In this document: positions 14,738 to 23,132 of the stretch, piece by piece
How the letters are laid out: each line of letters begins with the position of its first letter
Numbering within the stretch: the first letter of the stretch is position 1
Origin: Thermoplasmata archaeon
Lineage (GTDB): Archaea > Thermoplasmatota > Thermoplasmata > Halarchaeoplasmatales > Halarchaeoplasmataceae
DNA length: 36,013 nt
Direction: 5' to 3'
Assembly (NCBI GenBank): GCA_003555395.1
Contig: PWHU01000142.1
Span: 1-36,013 of the forward strand
Position numbers and translations under genes: made by a program
The notes under the pieces: model-generated
Told to the model about the DNA's origin: nothing
The model's database searches: none
The model's input: only the letters and a program-made list of their open reading frames with translations

Positions 14738-16240
14738 ATGCCCATAGGCCAGATCGTTGGAGGAGAATACGGCGAAGTTTTGATCAGGCAGAAGAGCGGG
14801 AAAACCATCGAGATAGGAGATCTGTTAGCCATAGACGATCTCATACTCCAGGTGCTAGACCTAGAATACGGTTCCCTTTTAGAACAGACCGACATAGAGA
14901 GGATGAGCGGGATGGAATTGGAGGGGTATGAAGAAACGTCATTGATGGAAGAAGAGATCAGGAATTATATATACGCTAAAGCTAAACCCCTTGTGAGGAT
15001 CAAAGACGGGGAACCTAGGATACCAAAGATATTACCTCCATTTTTCGGAAGTCTAGACCGTGTCGATAAAGAAGATTTTGAATTTTTAGAAGAACCTGAG
15101 AACAGTCTTTACCTGGGCAGAGTCAGGAGCGGCAGTCAGGTGTTAGATGTTCCGATCCACATAAATGGAAAAGAAGCGCTCTCACATCACATATTGATAC
15201 CCGCGACCACTGGAAGAGGGAAAAGCAACCTCGTGAAAGTGATGCTTTGGAATCTGATTCCAAAGGATTACGCCGGGCTCATCATAATTGACCCTCACGA
15301 TGAATACTACGGGAGGAACGAACTGGGGGCAAAAGATCATCCTGAAGCCGGAAAGAAAGTCGATTATTATTCTACCAACCCGCCTCCTGGCGGTTACCAC
15401 CTGCGGATGAACCTTTCGATCCTAAAACCCTGGAATCTGAAAGGCGTGGTGGAACTCTCCGATGCACAGACCCAGGCACTCTATGTTTACTATGCGCATC
15501 ACGGCAAGGACTGGCTGGAGGCTCTATTGACCTCAAACCCCGAGGAAGTTGGCAGGTACGGAATACAAGAGACGACTTTGGACGCACTCAAACGGAAGCT
15601 GAGGCTCACTTTCGATCTCAAAGTGAAGAACGGAGAAGTGAGGCCCATGGGCAATATATTCGTCAATAAGGGCTCAGAGAGCTTGGTTAAAGATATAGCT
15701 AAGGCTGTTGAAGAGGGAAAAAAAGTCATCCTCGATACCAGCTCCCTGCCGCAGAACAAAGAGCTTCTCATAGCAAGCATCATCACCGATCGTGTCTTCA
15801 AAAATTATAAAAGTTACAAGGAAAAAGGAGAGTTAGAGAATAAACCTACTGCGGCTATAGTTATAGAGGAAGCTCCTAGGGTTCTGGGCGAAAGAGCAGG
15901 GAGGAACGTCTTCCACCAGATAGCTAGAGAGGGGAGAAAGTTCAGGACCGGCCTTATAGCTATAACGCAGCTCTCGAGCATGATACCTAGAGAGATACTG
16001 GCGAATATGAACACCAAGATAATCTTAGGGAACGAGATGAAGAGTGAAAGAGATGCGATAATAGGCAGCGCCGCCCAAGATCTATCGAAGGACAGTAAGA
16101 ACATAGCAAGCCTAGACAAAGGCGAGGCCATAGTGAGCAGTATCTTCACTAAGTTCGCTGTACCCATAAAGATCGATCTTTTTGATAATGTGGTTGAAGA
16201 GGAAAAAGGCAGCGAGAAGAAACTAGAATTCTTTGGATAA
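14738..16240 (+). CDS. herA: HerA DNA translocase/helicase
   Basis: The 500-residue FtsK/HerA-family ATPase has an N-terminal HAS-barrel region (about 1-80) and Walker A ATTGRGKS (156-163, with Ala in place of the first Gly). Walker B is [10 protein letters not shown] (Asp185, catalytic Glu189). [32 protein letters not shown] and the C-terminal [12 protein letters not shown] segment complete the family pattern. HerA forms a hexamer that pumps DNA into NurA for end resection. GTGAT lies just before the ATG. Length is normal for the family. It converges on the small membrane protein gene 12 bp downstream. Confidence 0.92.
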   Translation: MPIGQIVGGEYGEVLIRQKSGKTIEIGDLLAIDDLILQVLDLEYGSLLEQTDIERMSGMELEGYEETSLMEEEIRNYIYAKAKPLVRIKDGEPRIPKILPPFFGSLDRVDKEDFEFLEEPENSLYLGRVRSGSQVLDVPIHINGKEALSHHILIPATTGRGKSNLVKVMLWNLIPKDYAGLIIIDPHDEYYGRNELGAKDHPEAGKKVDYYSTNPPPGGYHLRMNLSILKPWNLKGVVELSDAQTQALYVYYAHHGKDWLEALLTSNPEEVGRYGIQETTLDALKRKLRLTFDLKVKNGEVRPMGNIFVNKGSESLVKDIAKAVEEGKKVILDTSSLPQNKELLIASIITDRVFKNYKSYKEKGELENKPTAAIVIEEAPRVLGERAGRNVFHQIAREGRKFRTGLIAITQLSSMIPREILANMNTKIILGNEMKSERDAIIGSAAQDLSKDSKNIASLDKGEAIVSSIFTKFAVPIKIDLFDNVVEEEKGSEKKLEFFG

Positions 16241-16252
16241 AAAGGGGATGAA

Positions 16253-16492
16253 TTAGAACGATTCGCCGAACCTATCTGGTGCGTCATCATGCTTGTCGTC
16301 TTGTGAGATAGCGCCACCACCTACTTTGAACATTAGAATGATCAACAATACTGTGGGGATCAAAAGAATGCAGAAAACATCCATCGGGTCTCCCGGGATC
16401 ATATTAAAGAAAAAAAGAACCCATAACATGATGATCGAGACTAAAGAAACGAACATTATCGTAGCCCGGGGGTTCACTTTTGATCCTTTCAT
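16253..16492 (-). CDS. Small two-helix membrane protein
   Basis: This 79-residue protein is not recognised. Two hydrophobic segments are clear: [20 protein letters not shown] (10-29) and [16 protein letters not shown] (about 40-55). Between them is a short MIPGDPMD loop, and the C-terminal tail is hydrophilic ([17 protein letters not shown]). It starts 13 nt after the coiled-coil protein gene and probably shares its transcript. No competing gene covers the interval. It might anchor the coiled-coil partner at the membrane, but that is inference from gene order only. Confidence 0.65.
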   Translation of the reverse strand: MKGSKVNPRATIMFVSLVSIIMLWVLFFFNMIPGDPMDVFCILLIPTVLLIILMFKVGGGAISQDDKHDDAPDRFGESF

Positions 16493-16505
16493 ATACTCTT
16501 AACCC

Positions 16506-19079
16506 CTATTCGTCGGCTTTTTTCTTTTCGGGATGGAAACTTTCTATAACGTTTACGTATTCTTCAACCTGTTCCATCGAAAGGCCTGTAAAATTCGATA
16601 TCTCCTCTCTAGAGTAACCGTCTTCCATCAAGTGCTGGACTCTGAGGGGATCTTTTATCTTTTCTCTTTCGATCTCCTCTCTTTTCTTCTTCAACGCTTC
16701 TTCTTTCTTTTTAAGAGATTGGTTTCTCTTTTTGGCTTTTTCTATTTTTGCAGAGAGTTCATCTTCCTTTTCCTTTAATTCATCGTTTCTCTGCTTCAAC
16801 TTTTCTCTACGGGAGGATACTTCCTCTCTTTTCTCTTTTAGATTACTCCTTAGCTCATCTATCTCTTCAGCTTTCTCATCTAATTTCTTTTCTCTCTCAT
16901 CGAGTTGGACTTTCCTTTCATCGAACCTTTCTTTCTTCTTATCAAGCTCTTTTTCAAACTCCTTGATATCCTGTTCTCTCTGTTTTAGTTCCTTCTTTTC
17001 CTCTTCAATCGACCCCCACTCCTTCTCCAACCTCGCTTTACTCTCTTCGATCTTATTCCTCTCTTCTTTTACCTCATCCAGCTTCTGTTCAGCATCTTCC
17101 CTTTCCTCTTTTATCTGTTCGAATTTCGTTTCCACATAGTTCTCCCTTCCTTTTAGATCGTTTTCTAGGTCATTTAATTCCTCAGCCTTCTCATCGAGTT
17201 CTTTTTCTCGTTGATCTAAAAAGACTTGTTTTTTATTTATTTTTTCTTCATTTTTTAATATCTCTTGTTCCCTCTGGTCAAGTTCCTCTTTGGTTTCTTG
17301 AAGTTCTTCATCTAATCCTTCCAGTTCTGACCTTTTCTCGACTATCATCCTTTCCTTCTTTCCGAGTTCGTCTTTCAACTCGCTCAGTTCAGCCTCTTTC
17401 CTATCTAATTCTTTACCTTTTTCCTCTATATTCTCTCTAGCCTTTTTGAGGTCTTCTAACTTTCTTTCCATCTCTTCCTCTTTTTTTTCTAATTTTTCTT
17501 CAAGTTCGTCTTCGCGTTCTTCCAATTCAACCTCTTTATCTAAAAGGAATTCCTCCTTCTCCTGAAGCCTCTCTTCCTCTTTTTTAATCTCACTTTCTTT
17601 GTTTCTTAATCCTCTATCCTTTTCCTGCATCTTTTTTATCTTATCTCGTAGTTCTTGATATTGGCTAGTCAATTTCTCTTCGAATCTTTTGAGCTCTTCT
17701 TCCTTCTTTTCTAACCTCTCTTCCTTTTCTTCCAAAGTTTCTTCCTTTTTTTCCTCAGCTGTTATGGCACCGGGTGGAGGTGGAATAGAAACTTCTTTAT
17801 CATGCTCTTTTTCTACAGCTTCTGTTGTCTCATGTTCAACTTTTCTTGGAGGACGATATCGTGGGCCACCTGGACCTGGGGCTGGCTTGACAACATCTGA
17901 TTCCATACCATCAAAGTTTTCTTTAGGGGTCTTAGTTTTCTCCAAAGAATTGTTCAGTTCTTGAGGTAAAGAGTCTCCTTCATCTTCATCTCCCTCAGCT
18001 CTATCAACGAGATCGGGAGGGGGGGGGGGAAATTCTTCAGAATGCTCTTTTTTATCTTTTTTTATGTCTTTTTTTTCAATATCTTTCTCTAGATATTCTT
18101 CCACCGTCTCTAGTATTATCTCAGCTTGTAGAGGGCCTATATCTTCTATTTCCTGTAGAACTTCCTTTGAAGCATTCTCTATATCTTCCAAGGCGTGGTA
18201 GCCATTATCATAAAGTTTTTCAGCGATGGAGTCAGGTAAACCATCCACCTCTTTCAATTTGTTGACTACTTCTTCATCTACTTCTTCATCTACTTTCATA
18301 TCCTCCTTATTCTCTTCTTTTCTATCTACAAAGTCGGGAGGAGGTGGTGGAAACTCTTCAGAAGCCTCTTCCTTTTCTGCTGGGGGCGATTCATCTAAAG
18401 AACTGTTGTTATCCTCGCTCATTTCTTCTTCATGTACGGCTTCTGGCGGAGGTGGAATTGGCTCAGTTCCCGAATCTGAAGTTCCCTCCTCTTCGATCAT
18501 CTCTTCATCACCTTCAGTCGGAGGCTGGGGTATGTTTTCGTGTTCCTCAGAGGATCTTTCAACGGCTTCAGTAGAGGATATATCTTCTTCATCAAATTCT
18601 TGCTCAGCTTCTGCTGTCTTTTCTTCTTCTACTCTAGTCTTTTCTTCTAATCCATCTTCAAGCTTATCTTCAGCTAACTCCTTTAGAGCGCTAACTTTTT
18701 TGGATGTGACATTTCTGATCTCTTCAAGTTGGGATAGCTCGGCCTCATCAATATCTTTAAAATTTTTGAAACCATGATCATATATTTTTTCAGCAGTGCT
18801 CTGGCCTATACCGTTTATGGTTTTTAAATCACCTAAAAAATCCTCTTTTGAGACCTCTTCCCCGTAATCCTCATGATCTTCAAGATCATGTAGATTCTCT
18901 CCCGACGTTTGATCCGGTGTAAAAGTAACATCTTCCTCGCCGATACCTTCCATAGTATACCCACAAGATTCACAATGTGCGGAAAAATCAGCTCCTACCT
19001 CTAAAGTTTCATTTCCGCAGTTTGGGCATTTTCTTTCTGACGGCACAGTTTCGGTTGGGTCGGGAGTATCGCGGCTCAT
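16506..19079 (-). CDS. Zinc-ribbon / tandem HhH / coiled-coil protein with C-terminal HTH-like segment
   Basis: The 857-residue multidomain protein has a zinc ribbon with Cys18, 21, 36 and 39 (CPNCGNETLE...CESCG). Two helix-hairpin-helix domains follow, at about 83-136 (LKTINGIGQSTAEKIYDHG) and 271-331 (LKEVDGLPDSIAEKLYDNG). They are separated by acidic, proline-rich linkers with FPPPPPD (twice) and IPPPP motifs. A roughly 360-residue charged coiled coil (about 445-805) follows. The end, MEDGYSREEISNFTGLSMEQ, resembles a helix-turn-helix. No membrane span is present. The parts suggest a DNA- or ribosome-associated scaffold, but no function is established. It starts at ATG 19079 downstream of TTATAAAAAATA (about 19129-19140) and precedes the small membrane protein. 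An 11-base C run encodes the second PPPPP stretch. Confidence 0.85.
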   Translation of the reverse strand: MSRDTPDPTETVPSERKCPNCGNETLEVGADFSAHCESCGYTMEGIGEEDVTFTPDQTSGENLHDLEDHEDYGEEVSKEDFLGDLKTINGIGQSTAEKIYDHGFKNFKDIDEAELSQLEEIRNVTSKKVSALKELAEDKLEDGLEEKTRVEEEKTAEAEQEFDEEDISSTEAVERSSEEHENIPQPPTEGDEEMIEEEGTSDSGTEPIPPPPEAVHEEEMSEDNNSSLDESPPAEKEEASEEFPPPPPDFVDRKEENKEDMKVDEEVDEEVVNKLKEVDGLPDSIAEKLYDNGYHALEDIENASKEVLQEIEDIGPLQAEIILETVEEYLEKDIEKKDIKKDKKEHSEEFPPPPPDLVDRAEGDEDEGDSLPQELNNSLEKTKTPKENFDGMESDVVKPAPGPGGPRYRPPRKVEHETTEAVEKEHDKEVSIPPPPGAITAEEKKEETLEEKEERLEKKEEELKRFEEKLTSQYQELRDKIKKMQEKDRGLRNKESEIKKEEERLQEKEEFLLDKEVELEEREDELEEKLEKKEEEMERKLEDLKKARENIEEKGKELDRKEAELSELKDELGKKERMIVEKRSELEGLDEELQETKEELDQREQEILKNEEKINKKQVFLDQREKELDEKAEELNDLENDLKGRENYVETKFEQIKEEREDAEQKLDEVKEERNKIEESKARLEKEWGSIEEEKKELKQREQDIKEFEKELDKKKERFDERKVQLDEREKKLDEKAEEIDELRSNLKEKREEVSSRREKLKQRNDELKEKEDELSAKIEKAKKRNQSLKKKEEALKKKREEIEREKIKDPLRVQHLMEDGYSREEISNFTGLSMEQVEEYVNVIESFHPEKKKADE
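18019..18029 (-). repeat. Homopolymer tract of 11 C (G on the plus strand) inside the coding region
   Basis: The run encodes most of a PPPPP motif in the zinc-ribbon/coiled-coil protein. The parallel PPPPP motif about 100 residues upstream uses mixed Pro codons and has no such run. The reading frame is intact with 11 bases. Confidence 0.85.
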
Positions 19080-19163
19080 CGGATTTCCCCATAAAGCAAT
19101 TAGACTAAATGTATAATAAATTTATCCCGAATATTTTTTATAAGTTTATTTAACATAAAAGTA

Positions 19164-19270
19164 CGCCGAGAAGGGGATTCGAACCCCTGAGGTGCAGAGC
19201 ACCACGAGATGTCTGGTCTCCTTTTAAGAGAGCTCCAATCTCGCGCCGTACCAGGCTAGGCTATCTCGGC
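19164..19270 (-). tRNA. tRNA-Ser (anticodon GGA) with a 22-nt intron
   Basis: Acceptor stem GCCGAGA pairs with TCTCGGC, discriminator G73 (usual for Ser), and the T arm is GGGG-TTCGAAT-CCCC. The long variable arm GGTGC-TCT-GCACC marks a class II tRNA. Anticodon stem CGAGA/TCTCG encloses TTGGAG, giving anticodon GGA at 19236-19234, then the intron (19232-19211) and A38. CCA is not encoded. A TATA box lies about 30 bp upstream. The gene sits between cbf5 and the coiled-coil gene. Confidence 0.93.
19211..19232 (-). other. tRNA-Ser intron at the canonical 37/38 position
   Basis: A perfect bulge-helix-bulge is formed: central helix TTGG/CCAG, two 3-nt bulges AGC and ACA, and intron helix TCTC/GAGA with loop TTAAAAG. 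Cleavage by the archaeal splicing endonuclease after the second bulge base removes 22 nt and leaves a 7-nt anticodon loop. Confidence 0.88.
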
Positions 19271-19299
19271 AGAACGTGCTTAGAATCAAAGGGAAGGCA

Positions 19300-19307
19300 T
19301 ATATAAA
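19300..19307 (-). promoter_or_regulatory. TATA box of tRNA-Ser
   Basis: TTTATATA on the minus strand lies about 30 bp before the tRNA 5' end, in the 51-bp gap after cbf5, so the tRNA has its own promoter. Confidence 0.65.
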
Positions 19308-19321
19308 TCATTTTCTTGGAC

Positions 19322-20266
19322 TCAACCCCATGTCTTTGGATATTCGCCGGTAGGTGAAAAAACCCTGTCAGTCTTAACGACAAGGCCTTTATCTTTATCC
19401 AATACATCTTCCGCATCACATAACGCATTCCCTACTGCGAGTCCTTCTCCTTTAACTGAAACAAGTGCTACCTTATCGTCTTTAGTAAATTCATCCATCT
19501 CTAAAACTCCAGGTACCGCTAAATCCGATCCGTTCAAGATCGATGCCGCAGCGGTATCCTTTACCTTCACCTTCGGAAAGAGGTCTAAAACTATCTCATA
19601 AGGTACTAGAATGTCCTTCAATTTCTTTTCGTCGCCTTCCTTATAAAATTCGTACGCATCCATGACGTCCTGAAGAAAGATAGTCTCTTTTTCCTCAAAT
19701 CCGCCGGCTTCTGTTCTTCGAAGTTCCATCATATGGGCACCAGTCCCCATCACATTTCCGATATCTTTGCATAACGTTCGAATATAAGTTCCTGATTCAC
19801 ATCTGACTCTCAAAAGATAATCTCTTCCTTGTAAATCTAATATATCTATACTGTATATCTCTCTTTTTCTTCTCTGCCTTTTGACCCCTGAGCGAACAGG
19901 TGGCATCTGGTAAATATCACCGATGAACTCTTCAAGGACCTCTTTAACTTCGATTTTATCCACATTATTATGAAACTTCATCGCCGCTACATACTCTTTC
20001 GGTGAGAAATGTAGTAGGTCTAAAAGCCTTACGGTCCTGCCGAGGCCCATAGGAAGAACGCCTGTCACATTAGGATCAAGAGTCCCGCTGTGACCCGCTT
20101 TCATCTCGAATATCTTTTGCACCCATGCAGAAATTTGATGGCTCGAAGGGCCTTCAGGCTTATCTATTATGATCAGTGAACGCGGTATCGCTTCCTCTAA
20201 TGATCTTTTAGAAGGATATTCACCCCATTTCGATACCGTGTTGACTTCATCTATCACGTACTTCAT
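19322..20266 (-). CDS. cbf5: rRNA/tRNA pseudouridine synthase Cbf5
   Basis: The 314-residue TruB-family enzyme has SLIIIDKPEGPSSHQ, AGHSGTLDPNVTGVLP with catalytic Asp64, and the MPPVRSGVKRQRRKREIY and LRVRCESGTYIRTLCKDIG core motifs. The C-terminal PUA domain (about 230-314) ends in the family signature TGEYPKTWG. As the catalytic subunit of archaeal H/ACA RNPs it makes guide-directed pseudouridines, and Psi55 in tRNA. ATG 20266 is chosen because AGGTG lies 6 nt upstream; the GTG at 20275 is part of that site. The start overlaps the end of cmk by 20 bp. Confidence 0.95.
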   Translation of the reverse strand: MKYVIDEVNTVSKWGEYPSKRSLEEAIPRSLIIIDKPEGPSSHQISAWVQKIFEMKAGHSGTLDPNVTGVLPMGLGRTVRLLDLLHFSPKEYVAAMKFHNNVDKIEVKEVLEEFIGDIYQMPPVRSGVKRQRRKREIYSIDILDLQGRDYLLRVRCESGTYIRTLCKDIGNVMGTGAHMMELRRTEAGGFEEKETIFLQDVMDAYEFYKEGDEKKLKDILVPYEIVLDLFPKVKVKDTAAASILNGSDLAVPGVLEMDEFTKDDKVALVSVKGEGLAVGNALCDAEDVLDKDKGLVVKTDRVFSPTGEYPKTWG

Positions 20267-20783
20267 GCTTGACACCTTCGATTATCTTGTCAACGATTTC
20301 TTCAGGTTCGTTATTCTCTGAATCAATCACTGCGTCGTAAAAAGATGTTTTAAAGAGATCAATACTGTAGTACTCTCTGTACCTTTTCTCTTCGCTCTTT
20401 TCCCTTCTAATCACTCTTTCCCTCAAACTATCTAAATCTTCATGACCTTCTCTTTGGGCTATCCTTTTAACTCTGGTCTCTAAAGGTGCTTTTATCCATA
20501 CTTTGAAAGCCTCCTTATCCGACATGTTTAGCAGATGACCTGTTAACCTTCCTTCCAAGATCATACCTTGAGATGCTTGTTCGACCATCTTTTTGTCTAA
20601 CTCTCTATCGATCTTTTCGTTCTCTTCGGCGAGAACACTGAAATCTTCCAAAGACATGGCTTTTTTTACGGCCATATCTCTAAATACTTCACCAGCAGAC
20701 AGTATTTTCATACCTGTAGATTCAGAAAGCTTTCTAGCCGCAGTAGAGGTCCCACTACCTGGAAGACCACTGATCGTGATCAT
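20247..20783 (-). CDS. cmk: Archaeal cytidylate kinase
   Basis: The 178-residue P-loop kinase has ITISGLPGSGTSTAARKL (P-loop about 6-14), ILSAGEVFRDMA, a Gly-Arg acceptor segment EGRLTGHL and the lid-like KRIAQREGHEDLDSLRERV region. This is the archaeal CMP kinase pattern. It phosphorylates CMP/dCMP to the diphosphate. Length is normal (about 175-190). It lies between the DUF106 gene (26 nt) and cbf5 (20-bp overlap), the order common in euryarchaea. Confidence 0.92.
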   Translation of the reverse strand: MITISGLPGSGTSTAARKLSESTGMKILSAGEVFRDMAVKKAMSLEDFSVLAEENEKIDRELDKKMVEQASQGMILEGRLTGHLLNMSDKEAFKVWIKAPLETRVKRIAQREGHEDLDSLRERVIRREKSEEKRYREYYSIDLFKTSFYDAVIDSENNEPEEIVDKIIEGVKHEVRDR

Positions 20784-20809
20784 GATCTGTTGAAATATAT
20801 CAGAAGAAG

Positions 20810-21532
20810 CTACGTCTCTCCCTCCTTCAGCCGTTTTTTGAAGTCATACATCTTTAAGAGGATCATGAGAACCTGTGTGAAAGGTAGTGATATCAGCATG
20901 TAAACTCCTATCCACTGAGGAAAAGGCATGAAGCAACCGGGTATCAACGGGTTGGTCAATGTGGCGTTCAATTCCCAAGGAACTGAATAGCTAACATTAG
21001 GAAGACCTCCTACAAACTGCCAGATCCATCCAAATATGGATATAACCACCACCATAGTGATCGCCATGGATTTGAGTTGGGGTTTGAAGGCTTCCATAGA
21101 CATCTTGGAGATCTCTTCCTGCTGTTTTTCCATCCTTTTTACTTTGGTCTGCTTGTTAGCTCTTTTCGCCTCCATGAGCTCTTTACGGAATTCACTGCTT
21201 ATCTTCTGATTCTCGGCCATATCCACCCAATCCATAAAATAATCCCTGACCAAAGTGGAAAATGTTATCATTATGATGCCTGCGAACATCAGAGTCAAAA
21301 TAGGGTATTCACCTCCAAAACCGATCAGAGGATTAAGAACGCTACCCAATGCTTCTCCCATCTGGTATCTTAAGTCTTCATCGAACATTATCATCAGTGC
21401 CATCAGCCCCAAAAAGATATAGAGGAACCTACGTAGACTGAAAATAGATTTGTCGGATGATGTGTTCTCCTTTTTCACTTCACCCTCATCCTCTTCATTT
21501 TTTTCTTCATCTTCTTCGCTGATGACTTTCAC
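20810..21532 (-). CDS. DUF106 / EMC3-like membrane protein (Oxa1 superfamily)
   Basis: The 240-residue protein has a charged N-terminal tail and hydrophobic segments at about 34-50 (RRFLYIFLGLMALMIMF), 77-95 (PILTLMFAGIIMITF), 155-175 (MAITMVVVISIFGWIWQFV) and 210-228 (GVYMLISLPFTQVLMILL). A positively charged coil, MEAKRANKQTKVKRMEKQQE, follows the second segment. This layout is typical of archaeal DUF106 proteins, related to the EMC3/TMCO1/YidC insertases that help insert membrane proteins. It starts at GTG 21532, 20 nt after secY. Adjacency to secY agrees with a role in membrane protein biogenesis. Confidence 0.88.
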   Translation of the reverse strand: MKVISEEDEEKNEEDEGEVKKENTSSDKSIFSLRRFLYIFLGLMALMIMFDEDLRYQMGEALGSVLNPLIGFGGEYPILTLMFAGIIMITFSTLVRDYFMDWVDMAENQKISSEFRKELMEAKRANKQTKVKRMEKQQEEISKMSMEAFKPQLKSMAITMVVVISIFGWIWQFVGGLPNVSYSVPWELNATLTNPLIPGCFMPFPQWIGVYMLISLPFTQVLMILLKMYDFKKRLKEGET

Positions 21533-21552
21533 CTCTGTCTTTAATACTCATG

Positions 21553-23127
21553 CTACTGCTCACCAAAGAAGTCTCTCAAAGCGGGGTGCATCTCCATCAT
21601 CTGCTCTTTGCCTATCTGCTCGTACAGCTGTGTTAGTATAGAAACCGCTAGGAACAAACTTATGCCTGTAGCTCCTCCTACGGATCCGAGTAGGTCAGAG
21701 GCAGCACCGACTAACCCGATGAACAATCCACTGAAAGTAGTAACAGTGGGGATATATCTTTTTAAAACCCTTCTCAGTACTCGTGGATCTCTTCTGAAAC
21801 CGGGTATCTGCATACCGCTCTCCTGGATCTGGTCCGCAACGGATTCGGCGTCCATGTTTGTAGTTTTGACCCAGAATTTAGAAAACAGTACACACATTAC
21901 CGCCATGAATGCCACGTGTCCGATCACACGGCCTATAATGCTGATCTTTGAATGTTTCCAGTCTACTCCTTCCGGCGATAATAGGTACTCGTACCTTTCC
22001 GATATCAAAGGAAGCAGCCATCCTTGAAGACCGTCCGGACTGCTTATGTACCAGACAGCCCCGCTGATAGGCTCCGTAGTGCCTTCCTGGAATACTCCTA
22101 GCCATGACTGCCCTCCCAGTAAAGGAAAGTTTTGGAAGGTGGGATTGGTATAAAACAGCATGGAAAACAAGTTTATGTTAGCTAGAAGAGCATGAGCCAA
22201 AATGATGGGTATCACCGACGCATAAATCAATTTGATAGGATACCTACCTCTCGCTCCTCTGGCTCTTCCGTGGGCTAACGGCAACTCGATACGACTGCCT
22301 TGAATATATGCAACTATCAATAATATTATTATGGTGAAGATAAGGCCCATAACAGGATTGGGGGGTTGTATCAGCAGTGATTCTAAACCGCCGCCAGCTA
22401 TTTCTGCGGCAGAGTGTGTTCGTACCGTATGGATTATCCTAGGGATCGTACCTGCAGGAACATCTTCAGCCATCCCTGGGGCCGGCTGCCAATTGAAGAG
22501 ACCTGTGAAGATACCCTGGCCTACTCCGGCTACGATGAACAGACTTATACCACTTCCTATGCCCCATTTAGAAACAACCTCATCCATCAGGAATATAAAG
22601 TATCCTCCGATGAATATCTGTAGGATTATTAACGCTCGTGCCATCAACAGGCCGTGTCCGGAGAAATATCCTCCGAGAACGGAAACGAAACTTTCCGCGG
22701 GAACCAGATACCCATATACCTGGGGTATAGCCTGTATCAAGAGCATGATTATGACCAAGAACTTCTGAGTATTCTGAAAGACCGCCTTATCTTCAGGATC
22801 TTTCATGTCCAAGTTCACGATCTCAGCGCCCTGGAACAACTGCATGATAATAGATGCGTTGACTATGGGCATGATACCAAGATGAACGATAGATCCCATC
22901 TCGCCCGCAAATATAGCCCTGAACTGTTCGAAAAGATCCAGAGATCTTTCAGGGTCCAGACCATAAACGGTCACGTTGGTCATCACAAAATAAGTAATAA
23001 GGATCAAGATCAACCAGAACATCTTGCGGCGGAAATGTACATGACCGTCTGGTTTCTTGACTGCGGGCATACGGTCGATCAGAGGTTTCAATTTGTATAA
23101 GTTGCTCTTATCTTCGTCCTGGGCCAT
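21553..23127 (-). CDS. secY: Protein translocase channel subunit SecY
   Basis: The 524-residue polytopic membrane protein has about ten hydrophobic segments, starting with MFWLILILITYFVMTNVTVYG. The conserved GSIVHLGIMPIVNASIIMQLFQGAEI, KWGIGSGISLFIVAGV and C-terminal GLVGAASDLLGSVGGATGIS segments identify SecY/Sec61-alpha. It forms the SecYE-beta pore for secretion and membrane insertion. ATG 23127 is chosen because GTGATC just upstream is the ribosome binding site; the GTG at 23136 is within it. It follows L15 after 5 nt. Adenylate kinase, often next in archaea, is absent here. Confidence 0.96.
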   Translation of the reverse strand: MAQDEDKSNLYKLKPLIDRMPAVKKPDGHVHFRRKMFWLILILITYFVMTNVTVYGLDPERSLDLFEQFRAIFAGEMGSIVHLGIMPIVNASIIMQLFQGAEIVNLDMKDPEDKAVFQNTQKFLVIIMLLIQAIPQVYGYLVPAESFVSVLGGYFSGHGLLMARALIILQIFIGGYFIFLMDEVVSKWGIGSGISLFIVAGVGQGIFTGLFNWQPAPGMAEDVPAGTIPRIIHTVRTHSAAEIAGGGLESLLIQPPNPVMGLIFTIIILLIVAYIQGSRIELPLAHGRARGARGRYPIKLIYASVIPIILAHALLANINLFSMLFYTNPTFQNFPLLGGQSWLGVFQEGTTEPISGAVWYISSPDGLQGWLLPLISERYEYLLSPEGVDWKHSKISIIGRVIGHVAFMAVMCVLFSKFWVKTTNMDAESVADQIQESGMQIPGFRRDPRVLRRVLKRYIPTVTTFSGLFIGLVGAASDLLGSVGGATGISLFLAVSILTQLYEQIGKEQMMEMHPALRDFFGEQ

Positions 23128-23132
23128 AAAGA

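Noticed and set aside
15814-16320. 168-codon minus-strand frame over the end of herA
   Set aside because: It overlaps the conserved HerA C-terminus, and its composition (Ser/Leu/Ile) is typical of antisense of charged proteins.
16293-16502. 69-codon plus-strand frame opposite the small membrane protein
   Set aside because: The minus-strand frame has two clean hydrophobic helices and follows directly on the coiled-coil gene. The plus-strand frame has neither.
18226-18777. 183-codon plus-strand Ser-rich frame
   Set aside because: It is the antisense of the Glu- and Pro-rich linkers of the zinc-ribbon/coiled-coil protein.
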